Source of the DNA: Microtetraspora glauca
GTDB taxonomy: Bacteria > Actinomycetota > Actinomycetes > Streptomycetales > Streptomycetaceae
Direction: 5' to 3'
Assembly (NCBI GenBank): GCA_000721275.1
Contig: JOFO01000030.1
Coordinates: forward strand, 1-64,000
DNA: 64,000 nucleotides
The translations under genes were made by a program, and so were the position numbers. Below, one piece after another: positions 50,748 to 59,812 of this stretch (positions within the stretch are counted from its first letter, which is position 1; the number at the start of each line of letters is the position of its first letter). Under the pieces are notes generated by a model. That model had not been told where the DNA came from. It did no database searches and was given only the letters and a program-made list of their open reading frames with translations.

Positions 50748-50814
50748 CGGCCCGCGCCCCCGGGGCCCGGCAGCGCCCTCCGGGAGGGCCGGGGCACGGC
50801 CCCGCGGAACGGAT

Positions 50815-50845
50815 TTGCGTTCCACCCCCCTTGATCGGCTAGAGT
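50815..50845 (+). promoter_or_regulatory. Candidate promoter of tRNA-Gly(TCC)
   Basis: TTGCGT (50815) and TAGAGT (50840-50845) with 19-bp spacing, 49 bp before the tRNA. Confidence 0.4.
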
Positions 50846-50894
50846 CTGGATCACGCCGAGGGGCGAGGCCGCAAAGCCGAGTCCCACGCAGCGT

Positions 50895-50966
50895 GCGGGT
50901 GTAGTTCAGTAGTAGAACGTCCCCCTTCCAGGGGGAAGGCGCAGTGTGCGATCCCTGTCACCCGCT
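50895..50966 (+). tRNA. tRNA-Gly(TCC)
   Basis: 72 nt. Acceptor GCGGGTG / CACCCGC, anticodon loop CTTCCAG (TCC), T-loop TGCGATC (atypical, with TGC replacing TTC), discriminator T. Confidence 0.92.
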
Positions 50967-51047
50967 CTGCATCACGGTTACCGACCACTCCGGTGGATCA
51001 GGTAGAGTGGTGCTCGCACCGCCCGGTGAAAGCCGGTCGGGAGCAAT

Positions 51048-51120
51048 GCGGACGTGGCTCAGTTGGTAGAGCATCACCTTGCCAAGGTGAGGGTCGCGAG
51101 TTCGAATCTCGTCGTCCGCT
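51048..51120 (+). tRNA. tRNA-Gly(GCC), copy 1
   Basis: 73 nt. Acceptor GCGGACG / CGTCCGC, anticodon loop TTGCCAA (GCC), T-loop TTCGAAT. A TAGAGT box (51003-51008) lies 40 bp upstream. Identical to the copy at 54934-55006. Confidence 0.96.
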
Positions 51121-51126
51121 CAGGGA

Positions 51127-51158
51127 GAAGGACCCGTTTCTCAGGAACCGGGTCCTTC
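51127..51158 (+). terminator. Terminator of tRNA-Gly copy 1
   Basis: GAAGGACCCG / CGGGTCCTTC hairpin beginning 7 bp after the tRNA. Confidence 0.8.
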
Positions 51159-51185
51159 TGCGTTTCCCGGCATTCTCCGCCCCCA

Positions 51186-51212
51186 TGACATTTGTCAGTA
51201 CGGGTGATGACA
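51186..51212 (+). promoter_or_regulatory. Candidate operator of the ABC/two-component cassette
   Basis: The palindrome TGACATTTGTCA (51186-51197) plus a third TGACA half-site at 51208-51212, 44-70 bp upstream of the ABC ATPase start. NarL/DesR-type regulators typically bind such repeated half-sites, so the response regulator encoded by the cassette is the obvious candidate. Confidence 0.5.
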
Positions 51213-51255
51213 CGGAGCACTCCCCTCCCCCGGCCGGGCACGGGAGGCTGGAGCC

Positions 51256-52206
51256 ATGACAGCCGAAGCCCAGACTCCCGCCATCGAGGCGACCGACCTC
51301 AGCCGCAGCTACGCCGGCGGCTTCGAGGCGGTGCGCGGCCTCTCCCTCACCGTGCCCCGCGGCGAGATCTTCGCCCTCCTCGGCACCAACGGCGCCGGCA
51401 AGACCTCCACCGTCGAGCTCCTGGAGGGCCTCGCCGCCCCGACCGGCGGCACCGCCCGCGTCCTCGGCCACGACCCGTACCGCGAACGCGCCGCCGTCCG
51501 CCCCCGCATCGGCGTCATGCTCCAGGAGGGCGGCTTCCCCTCCGACCTCACCGTGGCCGAGACCGTACGCATGTGGGCCGGCTGCACCAGCGGCGCCCGC
51601 CCCGCCGCCGAGGCCCTGGGCGCCGTCGGCCTCACCGGCCGCGAGAAGGTGCGGATCAAGCAGCTGTCCGGCGGCGAGCGCCGCCGCCTCGACCTCGCCT
51701 GCGCCCTCCTCGGCCGCCCCGAGGTCCTCTTCCTCGACGAGCCCACCACCGGACTCGACGCCGAGGGCCGCCGCGACACCTGGGACCTCGTCCGCGCCCT
51801 CCGCGACCAGGGCACCACCGTCCTCCTCACCACCCACTACCTGGAGGAGGCGGAGACCCTCGCCGACCGGCTCGCGATCATGCACCGCGGCCGGATCGTC
51901 CTCTCCGGCACCCCCGCCGAGGTCACCGCCGCCCAGCCCGCCCGGATCCGCTTCGCGCTCCCCGCCGGCGTGCCCGCCGCCCGGCTGCCGCTCGCGCTGA
52001 AGGCCGCCGAGGACGGCGACCGGATCGAGATCCGCACCCACGCCCTCCAGGACGACCTCACCGCGCTCCTCGGCTGGGCCCGCGACCACGACGTCCGGCT
52101 CGACGGCCTCGACGCCCGCTCCGCCTCCCTCGAAGAGGCGTTCCTCGACATCGCCTCCCGCACGGAGGACACCCCCGCCGGCCAGAAGGAGACCGTGACC
52201 CGATGA
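51256..52206 (+). CDS. ABC transporter ATP-binding protein (DrrA/NatA-like)
   Basis: 316 aa, ATG preceded by GGAG. Walker A GTNGAGKT, Q-loop MLQEGG, signature LSGGERRRLDLA, Walker B VLFLDEPTTGLD and switch His in LTTHYLEEAETLADR give a drug/Na+-efflux ABC-2 type ATPase with the C-terminal DUF4162-like extension. It is coupled by ATGA overlap to the permease. A sensor kinase and response regulator follow, so it belongs to a self-regulated efflux or stress-response cassette. Confidence 0.93.
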   Translation: MTAEAQTPAIEATDLSRSYAGGFEAVRGLSLTVPRGEIFALLGTNGAGKTSTVELLEGLAAPTGGTARVLGHDPYRERAAVRPRIGVMLQEGGFPSDLTVAETVRMWAGCTSGARPAAEALGAVGLTGREKVRIKQLSGGERRRLDLACALLGRPEVLFLDEPTTGLDAEGRRDTWDLVRALRDQGTTVLLTTHYLEEAETLADRLAIMHRGRIVLSGTPAEVTAAQPARIRFALPAGVPAARLPLALKAAEDGDRIEIRTHALQDDLTALLGWARDHDVRLDGLDARSASLEEAFLDIASRTEDTPAGQKETVTR

Positions 52207-53000
52207 GCGCCACCACCACGACCGGCGCCGGCCGGCCCTCCACCACCCTCACCCGGCTCGCCGCCCTCGGCCGCGCCGAACTCACCCTCCTCGGCCGCAA
52301 CCGCAACAACCTCTTCGTCGCCGCCGCCATGCCGCTGCTGATGATCTTCCTGCTGCGGTCCTCCCTCCGGGGCCTCGACGAGGCCACCCTCGGCAGCTCC
52401 GTCGCCGCCGCCACCCTCATCGGCGGCACCGGCATGGTCCTGATGCTCGTCGTCTACATGAGCCTCACCTCCAGCCTCGTCGCCCGCCGCGAGGAACTGG
52501 TCCTCAAGCGGCTGCGGACCGGCGAGGCCACCGACCCCGAGATCCTGGCCGGCGCCGCCCTGCCCGCCACCGCCATCGCCCTCGCCCAGTGCGCGATCCT
52601 CACCGTCGGCGGCTTCACCCTGCTCGACGTCGCCGCGCCCGCCCGCCCCGACCTGCTCGTCCTCGGCCTCCTCGCCGCGATCGTGCTGCTCGCCGGGCTC
52701 GCCGCCGTCACCACCACCATCACCCGCACCGTCGAGAGCGCCGGCCTCACCACCCTGCCGCTGTTCCTCGTCTCCTCCTTCGGCTCCGGCCTCTTCGTCC
52801 CCCGCGAGGCCCTGCCCGGCGCCGCCGCCGACATCGCCCAGCTGCTGCCGCTCAGCGGCGTCATGGAGTTCGTCCGGGCCGGCTGGCTCGGTACCGCCCA
52901 CACGGGCAGCCTGCTCACCGCCGCGCTCAATACAGTGGCCTGGGGCGTCCTCACGGGGTGGGCGGTCCGCCGCTGGTTCCGCTGGGAGCCGCGGCGCTAG
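52203..53000 (+). CDS. ABC-2 type transporter permease
   Basis: 265 aa, ATG overlapping the ATPase stop. Six TM segments are predicted, including NLFVAAAMPLLMIFLLRS, GTGMVLMLVVYMSLTSSLV, PDLLVLGLLAAIVLLAGL and LTTLPLFLVSSFGSGLF. The ABC-2 membrane signature 'LPLSGVMEFVRAGW' lies near the C-terminal third. Substrate unknown. Confidence 0.9.
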   Translation: MSATTTTGAGRPSTTLTRLAALGRAELTLLGRNRNNLFVAAAMPLLMIFLLRSSLRGLDEATLGSSVAAATLIGGTGMVLMLVVYMSLTSSLVARREELVLKRLRTGEATDPEILAGAALPATAIALAQCAILTVGGFTLLDVAAPARPDLLVLGLLAAIVLLAGLAAVTTTITRTVESAGLTTLPLFLVSSFGSGLFVPREALPGAAADIAQLLPLSGVMEFVRAGWLGTAHTGSLLTAALNTVAWGVLTGWAVRRWFRWEPRR

Positions 53001-53028
53001 GGCGGGGACCGAGGGGAGAACGGGACGG

Positions 53029-54300
53029 ATGTCCGCGATGACGGGATGGTGGACCCGGCGCAGCGTCGCCGAGAAGGTCGAGCTGTACACCCGCTGGACC
53101 TTCCACCTCATGGCACCGGTCGAGCTCTTCGCGCTCAGCAGCGTCCCGCTCGGCGCCGGCGCGGACGGCGACCTCGACGCCGGGGCCGCCGCCGGCCTCA
53201 CCCTGTGGGTCGTCGTCCACGCCGTACTCTGCGCGGCCGTCGCCTCGAAGAGCCTCGGCCGCACCACCGGCACGCGGGCCCGGCCCGTCCGGCTCGCCGT
53301 CGTCCTGGCCGCCGTCACCGCCGTCGCCGACCTCGTCATCGGCGCCCTGTGGGCGGCCCGGATCCTGCCCGACGGATCCGTCAACGGGAGCGTGATCGCC
53401 GTCAGCGCCGTCTTCACCGCCGGCTCGCTCGTCCTCTGCCTCGACCGGGTGCGGCACATGGCGTACGCGGTCGCCGGCACCGCCGTCGCCGCGGCGCTGC
53501 CCGTCCTCGTCTTCGGCCACGGGGCGGTGGAGTCGCTGGTCGCCTTGGCCGCGGTCCTCGTCGGCGGCGGAGGATACGCCGCGGCCTGCGGCTTCTCCTC
53601 CTGGCTGCTCGGCGTCGTCCAGGAGCTGGAGCGCTCCCGGGACCTCAAGGCCCGGCTGGCCGTCGCCGAGGAACGGCTCCGCTTCGGCCGCGACCTGCAC
53701 GACGTCATGGGCCGCAACCTGTCGGTGATCGCCCTCAAGAGCGAGCTGGCCGTCCAGCTCACCCGGCGCGGCCGGCCCGAGGGCGTGGACCAGATGGTCG
53801 AGGTCCAGCGGATCGCCCAGGAGTCCCAGCGCGAGGTCCGGGAGGTCGTCCGCGGCTACCGGGAGGCCGACCTCCGGGTCGAGCTGGAGGGCGCCCGGGG
53901 CGTCCTCGACGCCGCCGGCATCGACTGCGCCGTCGACGCCCCCGCCGTCGACCTGCCCGCCCGGGTGCAGTCCGCGCTCGGCTGGGTCGTCCGCGAGACC
54001 ACCACCAACGTGCTGCGGCACGGCGACGCCCGCCGCTGCGCGATCACCCTGCGGCGGACGGCGGACGAGGTGCTGCTGACCGTCGAGAACGACGGGGCCG
54101 AGGTACGCGACGGCTCCGGCGCCCCCGGCCGCACCGGCTCCGGTCTCGCCGGGCTCCGCGAACGGCTCGGCGCGGTCGGCGGCACCCTGGAGGCAGGGTT
54201 CGCGGACCGGCGCTCGTTCCGCGTCACCGCCCGCGTGCCGCTGGCCGTGCCGGAGCCGGCCGGCACCCGACACGAGCACGAGAAGGAGACGGTCGCGTGA
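53029..54300 (+). CDS. DesK-type sensor histidine kinase
   Basis: 423 aa. An N-terminal membrane domain of five to six TM segments (about residues 25-190) has no large extracellular loop. A short coiled coil (LERSRDLKARLAVAEERL) leads into a HisKA_3 domain with phospho-acceptor His224 (GRDLHDVMGRNLSVIALKSE). The HATPase_c domain follows (N-box ETTTNVLRHG, GSGLAGLRERL). This layout fits intramembrane-sensing kinases that detect membrane or cell-envelope change. It starts 28 bp after the permease and overlaps the regulator gene by 4 nt. Confidence 0.93.
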   Translation: MSAMTGWWTRRSVAEKVELYTRWTFHLMAPVELFALSSVPLGAGADGDLDAGAAAGLTLWVVVHAVLCAAVASKSLGRTTGTRARPVRLAVVLAAVTAVADLVIGALWAARILPDGSVNGSVIAVSAVFTAGSLVLCLDRVRHMAYAVAGTAVAAALPVLVFGHGAVESLVALAAVLVGGGGYAAACGFSSWLLGVVQELERSRDLKARLAVAEERLRFGRDLHDVMGRNLSVIALKSELAVQLTRRGRPEGVDQMVEVQRIAQESQREVREVVRGYREADLRVELEGARGVLDAAGIDCAVDAPAVDLPARVQSALGWVVRETTTNVLRHGDARRCAITLRRTADEVLLTVENDGAEVRDGSGAPGRTGSGLAGLRERLGAVGGTLEAGFADRRSFRVTARVPLAVPEPAGTRHEHEKETVA

Positions 54301-54911
54301 CCGAGCCCGTACGCGTCCTGCTCGCCGACGACGAGCACCTGATCCGCGGGGCGCTCGCCGCCCTGCTCGCGCTGGAGGACGACCTGGTCGTCGTCGCCGA
54401 GGCCGCGACCGGCCCCGAGGCGCTCGCCATGGCCCGCGCCCACCGGCCCGACGTCGCCGTCCTCGACCTCCAGATGCCAGGGGCGGACGGTGTGACGGTG
54501 GCCACATCGATCCGGGACGAACTCCCCGGCTGCCGCACGATGATCGTGACCAGCCACGGCCGCCCCGGACACCTCAAGCGGGCCCTCGCGGCGGGCGTCC
54601 GCGGCTTCGCCCCGAAGACCGTCAGCGCCCAGCGGCTGGCCGAGCTGATCCGTACCGTGCACGCCGGAAACCGTTACGTGGACCCGGAGTTGGCGGCGGA
54701 CGCGATCGCCGTCGGCGACTCCCCGCTGACCGCCCGCGAGGCCGAGGTGCTCGAACTCGCCGCCGACGGCGCCCCGGTCGCGGAGATCGCCCGGCGGGCC
54801 GCGCTCTCCCCCGGGACGGTCCGGAACTACCTCTCGTCCGCCGCCGCGAAGCTCGGTGCGGAGAACCGTCATGCCGCGGTGCGTCTCGCGCGGTCGAAAG
54901 GTTGGGTATAG
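54297..54911 (+). CDS. NarL/LuxR-family response regulator
   Basis: 204 aa, GTG start inside the kinase stop. The receiver domain has acidic pair DDE (11-13), phospho-acceptor Asp57 (AVLDLQMPG), Thr/Ser switch (VTSHG) and Lys (FAPKTVS). The C-terminal GerE/LuxR HTH (LTAREAEVLELAADG ... IARRAALSPGTVRNYLSSA) binds DNA. It probably controls the ABC transporter upstream in its own cassette. Confidence 0.95.
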   Translation: MTEPVRVLLADDEHLIRGALAALLALEDDLVVVAEAATGPEALAMARAHRPDVAVLDLQMPGADGVTVATSIRDELPGCRTMIVTSHGRPGHLKRALAAGVRGFAPKTVSAQRLAELIRTVHAGNRYVDPELAADAIAVGDSPLTAREAEVLELAADGAPVAEIARRAALSPGTVRNYLSSAAAKLGAENRHAAVRLARSKGWV

Positions 54912-54933
54912 TTAGCAGCGCGCTACGGCGCAG

Positions 54934-55006
54934 GCGGACGTGGCTCAGTTGGTAGAGCATCACCTTGCCAAGGTGAGGGTCGCGAGTTCGAATCTCGTCG
55001 TCCGCT
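54934..55006 (+). tRNA. tRNA-Gly(GCC), copy 2
   Basis: Identical to 51048-51120, anticodon GCC. A TATAGT box lies about 28 bp upstream, overlapping the end of the response-regulator gene. Confidence 0.96.
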
Positions 55007-55012
55007 CAGCGT

Positions 55013-55044
55013 GAAGGCCCCGGTTCTCAGGAACCGGGGCCTTC
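55013..55044 (+). terminator. Terminator of tRNA-Gly copy 2
   Basis: GAAGGCCCCGGTTC / GAACCGGGGCCTTC with a 4-nt loop. Confidence 0.88.
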
Positions 55045-55122
55045 GTCGTACGGGCGCGAGGGACGCGACCCGGCGCACCGGAGCCGTCCGGGCCCCGGCA
55101 AGGACCCGGACGGCGGGAGCTG

Positions 55123-56031
55123 CTAGAAGCTGTCGGACCAGGACTTGCCGGTCAGCAGCTCGTACGCCTCCAAGTACTTGGCCCGGGTGGCGTCCACGAT
55201 CTCCTGCGGGAGCGCCGGCGGCGGCTGCTCGCTCTTCCGGTCCCAGCCGGAGGCCGGCGAGGTCAGCCAGTCCCGCACGAACTGCTTGTCGTACGAGGGC
55301 TGGGCGCGGCCCGGCTGCCACTGGCCGGCCGGCCAGAAGCGGGAGGAGTCCGGGGTCAGCACCTCGTCGGCGAGGACCAGGGAGCCGTTCTCGAAGCCGA
55401 ACTCGAACTTGGTGTCGGCGAGGATGATGCCGCGCTCGCGGGCGATGTCCCGGGCCCGCGAGTAGACCGCGAGGGTCGTCTGGCGCAGCCGGGCGGCGGT
55501 CTCCGCGCCGACCTGGCGGGCCACCTCCTCGTACGAGACGTTCTCGTCGTGGTCGCCGACGGCGGCCTTGGTCGCCGGGGTGAAGATCGGCGCGGGCAGC
55601 TCGGAGCCGTCGGTCAGCCCCTCGGGCAGCGCCAGGCCGCAGACCGTGCGGGACTGCTCGTACTCGGCCAGGCCGGAGCCGGTCAGATAGCCGCGGGCGA
55701 CGCACTCGACCGGGACCATGTCGAGGGACCTGCAGATCAGGGTGCGGCCCGCCCAGTCGGCGGGGGCGCCGGCCGGCAGCTCGGTGGAGAGCACGTGGTT
55801 CGGCGCCAGGTCGGACAGCTGGTCGAACCACCACAGCGACAGCTGGGTGAGGACGCGGCCCTTGTCCGGGATCTCGGTCGGCAGGACCCAGTCGAACGCG
55901 GACATGCGGTCGCTCGCCACCATCACGAGCTGGCCCGCCTCGTTCCGGTACAGGTCGCGCACCTTGCCCGTGTGCAGGTGGGTCAGGCCCGGGACCTCGA
56001 CGGGCTCGGGCTTTTCTACGAATCCGGACAC
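55123..56031 (-). CDS. purC: SAICAR synthase
   Basis: 302 aa from the GTG at 56031 (GGAGGA 4 nt upstream). It ligates CAIR and aspartate to SAICAR with ATP. Family blocks are HLHTGKVRDLY, VASDRMSAFDWVLPTEIPDKG, VPVECVARGYLTGSGLAEY, ARERGIILADTKFEFGF, and DEVLTPDSSRFW near the substrate site. Monomeric cytoplasmic enzyme, monocistronic here and separated from the other pur genes. Confidence 0.97.
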   Translation of the reverse strand: MSGFVEKPEPVEVPGLTHLHTGKVRDLYRNEAGQLVMVASDRMSAFDWVLPTEIPDKGRVLTQLSLWWFDQLSDLAPNHVLSTELPAGAPADWAGRTLICRSLDMVPVECVARGYLTGSGLAEYEQSRTVCGLALPEGLTDGSELPAPIFTPATKAAVGDHDENVSYEEVARQVGAETAARLRQTTLAVYSRARDIARERGIILADTKFEFGFENGSLVLADEVLTPDSSRFWPAGQWQPGRAQPSYDKQFVRDWLTSPASGWDRKSEQPPPALPQEIVDATRAKYLEAYELLTGKSWSDSF

Positions 56032-56116
56032 GGTTCCTCCGCGTAGGTTGATCCAGGAACGGTCCGATTCTCTCGCACGTGCGAGCGGGCCCGCCGACCG
56101 GGGCGGCTCGCCCCGG

Positions 56117-57577
56117 TCAGTCCCTCTTACAGATGCGGTCGAGGAGGTTGGCGGTGGCGCGCTGGACCCGGGGGTCCACATGGCCCGGCCGGTCCAGCGC
56201 CGGCGACCAGGCGAAGGTGCCGGAGGCGAACACCCAGGCGCCCGACGGCGCCCGGTACAGGCTGGTCTCCTGGTGCCGCAGCACCCCGTCGCCGTCCCGG
56301 TAGGGCGAGTGGGCCAGCAGGATGCGGCTCTCGTGCTCGGGCAGCGGGGTGCGCGGGAAGTAGCGGTCCGCCTCGCCCGCGACCAGACCGGGCAGCTCGT
56401 CGCCGTCGCCGGCGCCGGTCGCCTCCCACAGCCAGTGCTCCGCGTTCCGCACGACCATCGGGTGCGGTTCGGGCACCCGGCCCGCGTACTGGATGCCGAG
56501 GAGCTGCTGCTCCGGGCGGTCCACCTCGCGCCAGAGCGCGGGGCGGCCGGGGCCCCGGCGCTTGCGGCAGGTGAGCAGCCGGTCCGGGACGCCGGACGGC
56601 GAAGGGCCCAGCTCCACGTGCCAGTACAGGGTGTTGGCGGAGAGGAAGACCAGCGAGGTGCCCTGGTCGCGGGCGCGCTCGGCGGCCTTCCGCATCGGCG
56701 CCGACCAGTACTCGTCGTGCCCGGGGAAGACCAGGCCCCGGTAGCGGGTCGGGTCGATCCGGCCGGCGTGCAGGTCGCGGGTCTCCGCGTAGGCCAGGTC
56801 GTAGCCGTACCGCTCCGCCCAGCGGATGAAGTCGTAGGCGTGGCCCACGTGCAGCGGCAGGCCCGCGCCCGCGTACGGCCGGTCGAAGGAGACGGTGATC
56901 GCCGCGTCCTCCTCGCCGAGCAGCCGGCCCTCCTCGTCCCAGGCGTGGTAGAGGCTGGCGCCGGTGCGCCCGTCCTCCGGGTAGAGGTTGTACGCCTGCC
57001 AGGTCACGTCCGGCAGCACCAGCAGCAGGTCCGCCGGGTGCGCGTCCCGGACCGTGAAGGGGATGTGGGAGCGGTAGCCGTCGGCGGTCGTGAGGACGGC
57101 GACGTACGCGCCGATCGACCAGTGGCCCGGGACCTGGAGCCGCCAGGACTGCCACCAGTGGTGGCAGGAGACGGTCCGGTCGGCGGCGAGCGGCGGCGGC
57201 TGCACGATGCCGGAGAGCCGGGGGCTCGTGGTGATCTTCGCGGCGCCGTCGCCGCCGTAGTGCCCGATCCGGTAGACGTCCACGAAGAACGGCTGCGGCG
57301 GGTCCACCGTGACGTGGAAGTCGATCGACTCGCCCGGCGCCACGGCCCCGCCGGAGGCGAAGCCCTTGATCTGCCGGCGCACGTCGTCCGCGGTCCGCGG
57401 CCCGCCCGCGCCGCCTCGGGCCAGCGTCTCGTCCGCGTACCAGGGCACCAGCTGCCCGGTGCCGTCGAAGTAGTTCTCCGAACCGCGCAGCCAGGGCAGC
57501 GGGCCCTGGCCGAAGGGATCGGAGACCGCGTGCGCGAGCGCGCCCGACTCCCAGCGCCTGATCTGCTCCGCCCCCAT
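56117..57577 (-). CDS. N,N-dimethylformamidase beta-subunit-like (LPD) protein
   Basis: 486 aa from the ATG at 57577 (GGGAGGGG 7 nt upstream). No signal peptide. The family signature runs throughout: FVDVYRIGHYGGDGA, SYWxS-like YVAVLTTADGYRSHIPFTVRD, VLPDVTWQAYNLY, SFDRPYAG, FPGHDEYWSAPMRKA and SANTLYWHVEL. These match the large dmfA2-type domain; the small subunit is absent nearby. Most actinobacterial members have no proven substrate, so amidase activity is only family-based. It lies between purC and a membrane protein, both on the same strand. Confidence 0.8.
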   Translation of the reverse strand: MGAEQIRRWESGALAHAVSDPFGQGPLPWLRGSENYFDGTGQLVPWYADETLARGGAGGPRTADDVRRQIKGFASGGAVAPGESIDFHVTVDPPQPFFVDVYRIGHYGGDGAAKITTSPRLSGIVQPPPLAADRTVSCHHWWQSWRLQVPGHWSIGAYVAVLTTADGYRSHIPFTVRDAHPADLLLVLPDVTWQAYNLYPEDGRTGASLYHAWDEEGRLLGEEDAAITVSFDRPYAGAGLPLHVGHAYDFIRWAERYGYDLAYAETRDLHAGRIDPTRYRGLVFPGHDEYWSAPMRKAAERARDQGTSLVFLSANTLYWHVELGPSPSGVPDRLLTCRKRRGPGRPALWREVDRPEQQLLGIQYAGRVPEPHPMVVRNAEHWLWEATGAGDGDELPGLVAGEADRYFPRTPLPEHESRILLAHSPYRDGDGVLRHQETSLYRAPSGAWVFASGTFAWSPALDRPGHVDPRVQRATANLLDRICKRD

Positions 57578-57765
57578 GGCGCGCCCCTCCCTCGACTCCC
57601 CCGGTGAATGCCGCGGGTGTCTGCCCGCGGTCGGTGCCTCTGTCAGTGCCGGTCTCCAGCACATCACATAACGCACGCACTCCGTCACCGTTCGTCGTGA
57701 AATCGTTGAAGGTGGAACACGACGCTCCGGTAGTGGTCACGCGGGGCCCGCGCGCCCGGCGCGGG

Positions 57766-59562
57766 TCAGAGCAGCCGGACGGGCTTCTCGGGGCGTACGC
57801 CGGTGGTGCTGAGCCAGTCCCGCAGGGGCGCCGGGTCGCCCTCCTCGACCAGGGCGAGGACCCGCGGCCCGAGGTCGGCCGCCCGCTCGCCGCCGACGAG
57901 CAGCGCGGGCCCGTCGAGCCAGTCGAGGCCGGGCGCGGCGCCGGTGGTGTCGACGGCGGCGCAGCAGACCAGCGCGGTCACGTGGTCAGCGAGCAGGTCC
58001 CGGCCGGTGCGGGGCGGCAGCAGCGGGGTGAGCGGCCAGGGCCCGTCCGGGCCGCTGAACCCGGCCCGGTCGGCCGGGGCCGCGGCGCGGGCCTCCCGCT
58101 CGGCGTCCTCGCGCGCCACCTGCGCGCTGAGCGCTGCGGCGAGCGCGTCGGCGGCGGGGTTGCGCACCTCGTCCTCGTCGTCCGTGTCGTCGTACGCCTC
58201 GCCGTACGCGTCCTCGCCGGACCCGTGGGGGCCGGGGGGTACGGGGGCGGGGGCGGCGGTCTTCTCCGGCGCGGGGGCGTCACCGGCGCCGGGGGCCGTC
58301 AGGTGGGTGAGGACGCGGGTGAGGGTCGGGCCCTCGGCGGCGCCGGGCGCGGTGCCGGACGCCACGCGGTCGAGGACGTCGTGGAGACGGGCCGCCTCCG
58401 CGCGCCACTTCCGGTCCACGACCTCCTCCGGGTACCGGCTCCACTCGACCGGCGCCCAGTCCGGTCCGGGCTCGGCCGGGCCGCCGTGGAAGAGCCGGGC
58501 GGCGAGCAGCGACGCGGCCTCGTCGACGGCTCCGGGTTCCTCCAGCAGGTCGCAGGCCGGGCGCTCGCCGAGCCGCGAGGAGAAGCCCTCCGCGAGCCGG
58601 TCGCGGTGCGACAGCTCGGTGAGTGCGGAGACCACGCCCGCGTCGAGCCGGGACGGCCAGCGGCCCATCCGCCAGGCGGGCAGCGCGACCCGGGTGAGGA
58701 GCCGGTCCCAGCCCGCGTAGGCGAGGCCGACCTGCTCCTGGGCGACGATCCGGGCCCCGTGGTCGACGGCCTGGGCCCGCTCGGAGCCGGCGGCGGCGAC
58801 CCCGCGCTCCATCTCGGCGGCGTGGCTGCCGCAGGCCCGCAGCAGCAGCCGGGCCACCGCGGCGACGCCCCGGGCGCCGAGCCGGCGCAGGGCGCCCAGA
58901 CCGGGCTCGCCGGGGACGGCGACGGCCGCGTCGAGCCCGCGGACGAAGCGGCGGGCGGCGGCTATGTCGGGGTCGGCGGCCGGGCCCGTACCGGCGACGA
59001 CCGGGGCGAGGACCGCCCGCAGCTCGCCGACCCGCATCCACCAGAGGAACGGGGAGCCTATGACCAGGACGGGGGCGCCGCCGGCCGGGACGGCCACCGG
59101 TCCGTGCGCCCGGTGCGAGCGGTCCTCCAGCCAGCTGTCGCAGTCCGGCGTCAGGGCTATCGCGGACGGCGCGGGCACGTCCAGCCGCTCGGCGAGGTCC
59201 CGCACCAGCCGGTGCAGATCGGGGGCGGCGGACTCGGTCAGCTCCACCGTCGGCGTCACGGCCGGGCGGGCGCGGGCGACGACGAGGGCGACGGCCGCGG
59301 CGGCGAGCAGGACGAGGACGGCGACGACGGTCACGGTCCAGCGGGCGGCGGCCCAACCCGGGCCGGTGAAGTGGCCGGTGACCTCGCCCGCGTAGAGCAC
59401 GACGGCGACGGCGGCGGGGAGGATCGCGGCGCCCAGCGCCCGCCCGCGCACGCGGAGGACCGCGAGGGCGCGGGAGCGCGCGGCGCGCACGCCCCACTCC
59501 TCGCCGAGGCCGCTGTCGCTGCCGCCGTTTCCGAAGCCGCTGCCGGACACGCCGTACCTCAC
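57766..59562 (-). CDS. Membrane protein related to M48 peptidases but lacking the zinc motif
   Basis: 598 aa, GTG start with GGGGAG nearby. Two TM segments near the N-terminus (about 43-62 and 76-96) precede a stretch that aligns by eye with M48/HtpX proteases: PDLHRLVRDLAERLDVPAPSAIAL, then VLVIGSPFLWWMRVGELRAVLAPVVAG. Where active enzymes read AHELAH, this one has APVVAG, so the HExxH zinc site is gone. The C-terminal 300 residues are Ala/Glu/Arg-rich with an acidic low-complexity linker. A structural or regulatory pseudopeptidase is likely; the M48 link is pattern-based. It ends 47 bp before the dimethylformamidase-like gene's upstream region. Confidence 0.65.
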   Translation of the reverse strand: MRYGVSGSGFGNGGSDSGLGEEWGVRAARSRALAVLRVRGRALGAAILPAAVAVVLYAGEVTGHFTGPGWAAARWTVTVVAVLVLLAAAAVALVVARARPAVTPTVELTESAAPDLHRLVRDLAERLDVPAPSAIALTPDCDSWLEDRSHRAHGPVAVPAGGAPVLVIGSPFLWWMRVGELRAVLAPVVAGTGPAADPDIAAARRFVRGLDAAVAVPGEPGLGALRRLGARGVAAVARLLLRACGSHAAEMERGVAAAGSERAQAVDHGARIVAQEQVGLAYAGWDRLLTRVALPAWRMGRWPSRLDAGVVSALTELSHRDRLAEGFSSRLGERPACDLLEEPGAVDEAASLLAARLFHGGPAEPGPDWAPVEWSRYPEEVVDRKWRAEAARLHDVLDRVASGTAPGAAEGPTLTRVLTHLTAPGAGDAPAPEKTAAPAPVPPGPHGSGEDAYGEAYDDTDDEDEVRNPAADALAAALSAQVAREDAEREARAAAPADRAGFSGPDGPWPLTPLLPPRTGRDLLADHVTALVCCAAVDTTGAAPGLDWLDGPALLVGGERAADLGPRVLALVEEGDPAPLRDWLSTTGVRPEKPVRLL

Positions 59563-59812
59563 CCCCTCTCCCCGTCCAGGACGGGACTACCCGTGGCGGT
59601 GTTGCTCACTCCCCCACTGTGGCACCCGTCACCGACATCGCAATGCCGGTGGGCCAAGTGCCGGAACGCTTGCGCCGCACCCTAGTTGGGGTGTCGGCGG
59701 GCGTCATCCAGATGGCCGAGCCGTCACTCGATCGAATGGCTTTGGGTAAAGGTGGTGCCGGTGGCGCGGCCGGTCGCTTGACTTCCCGGCCGCGCCCGCG
59801 CCGCCGCACGGC

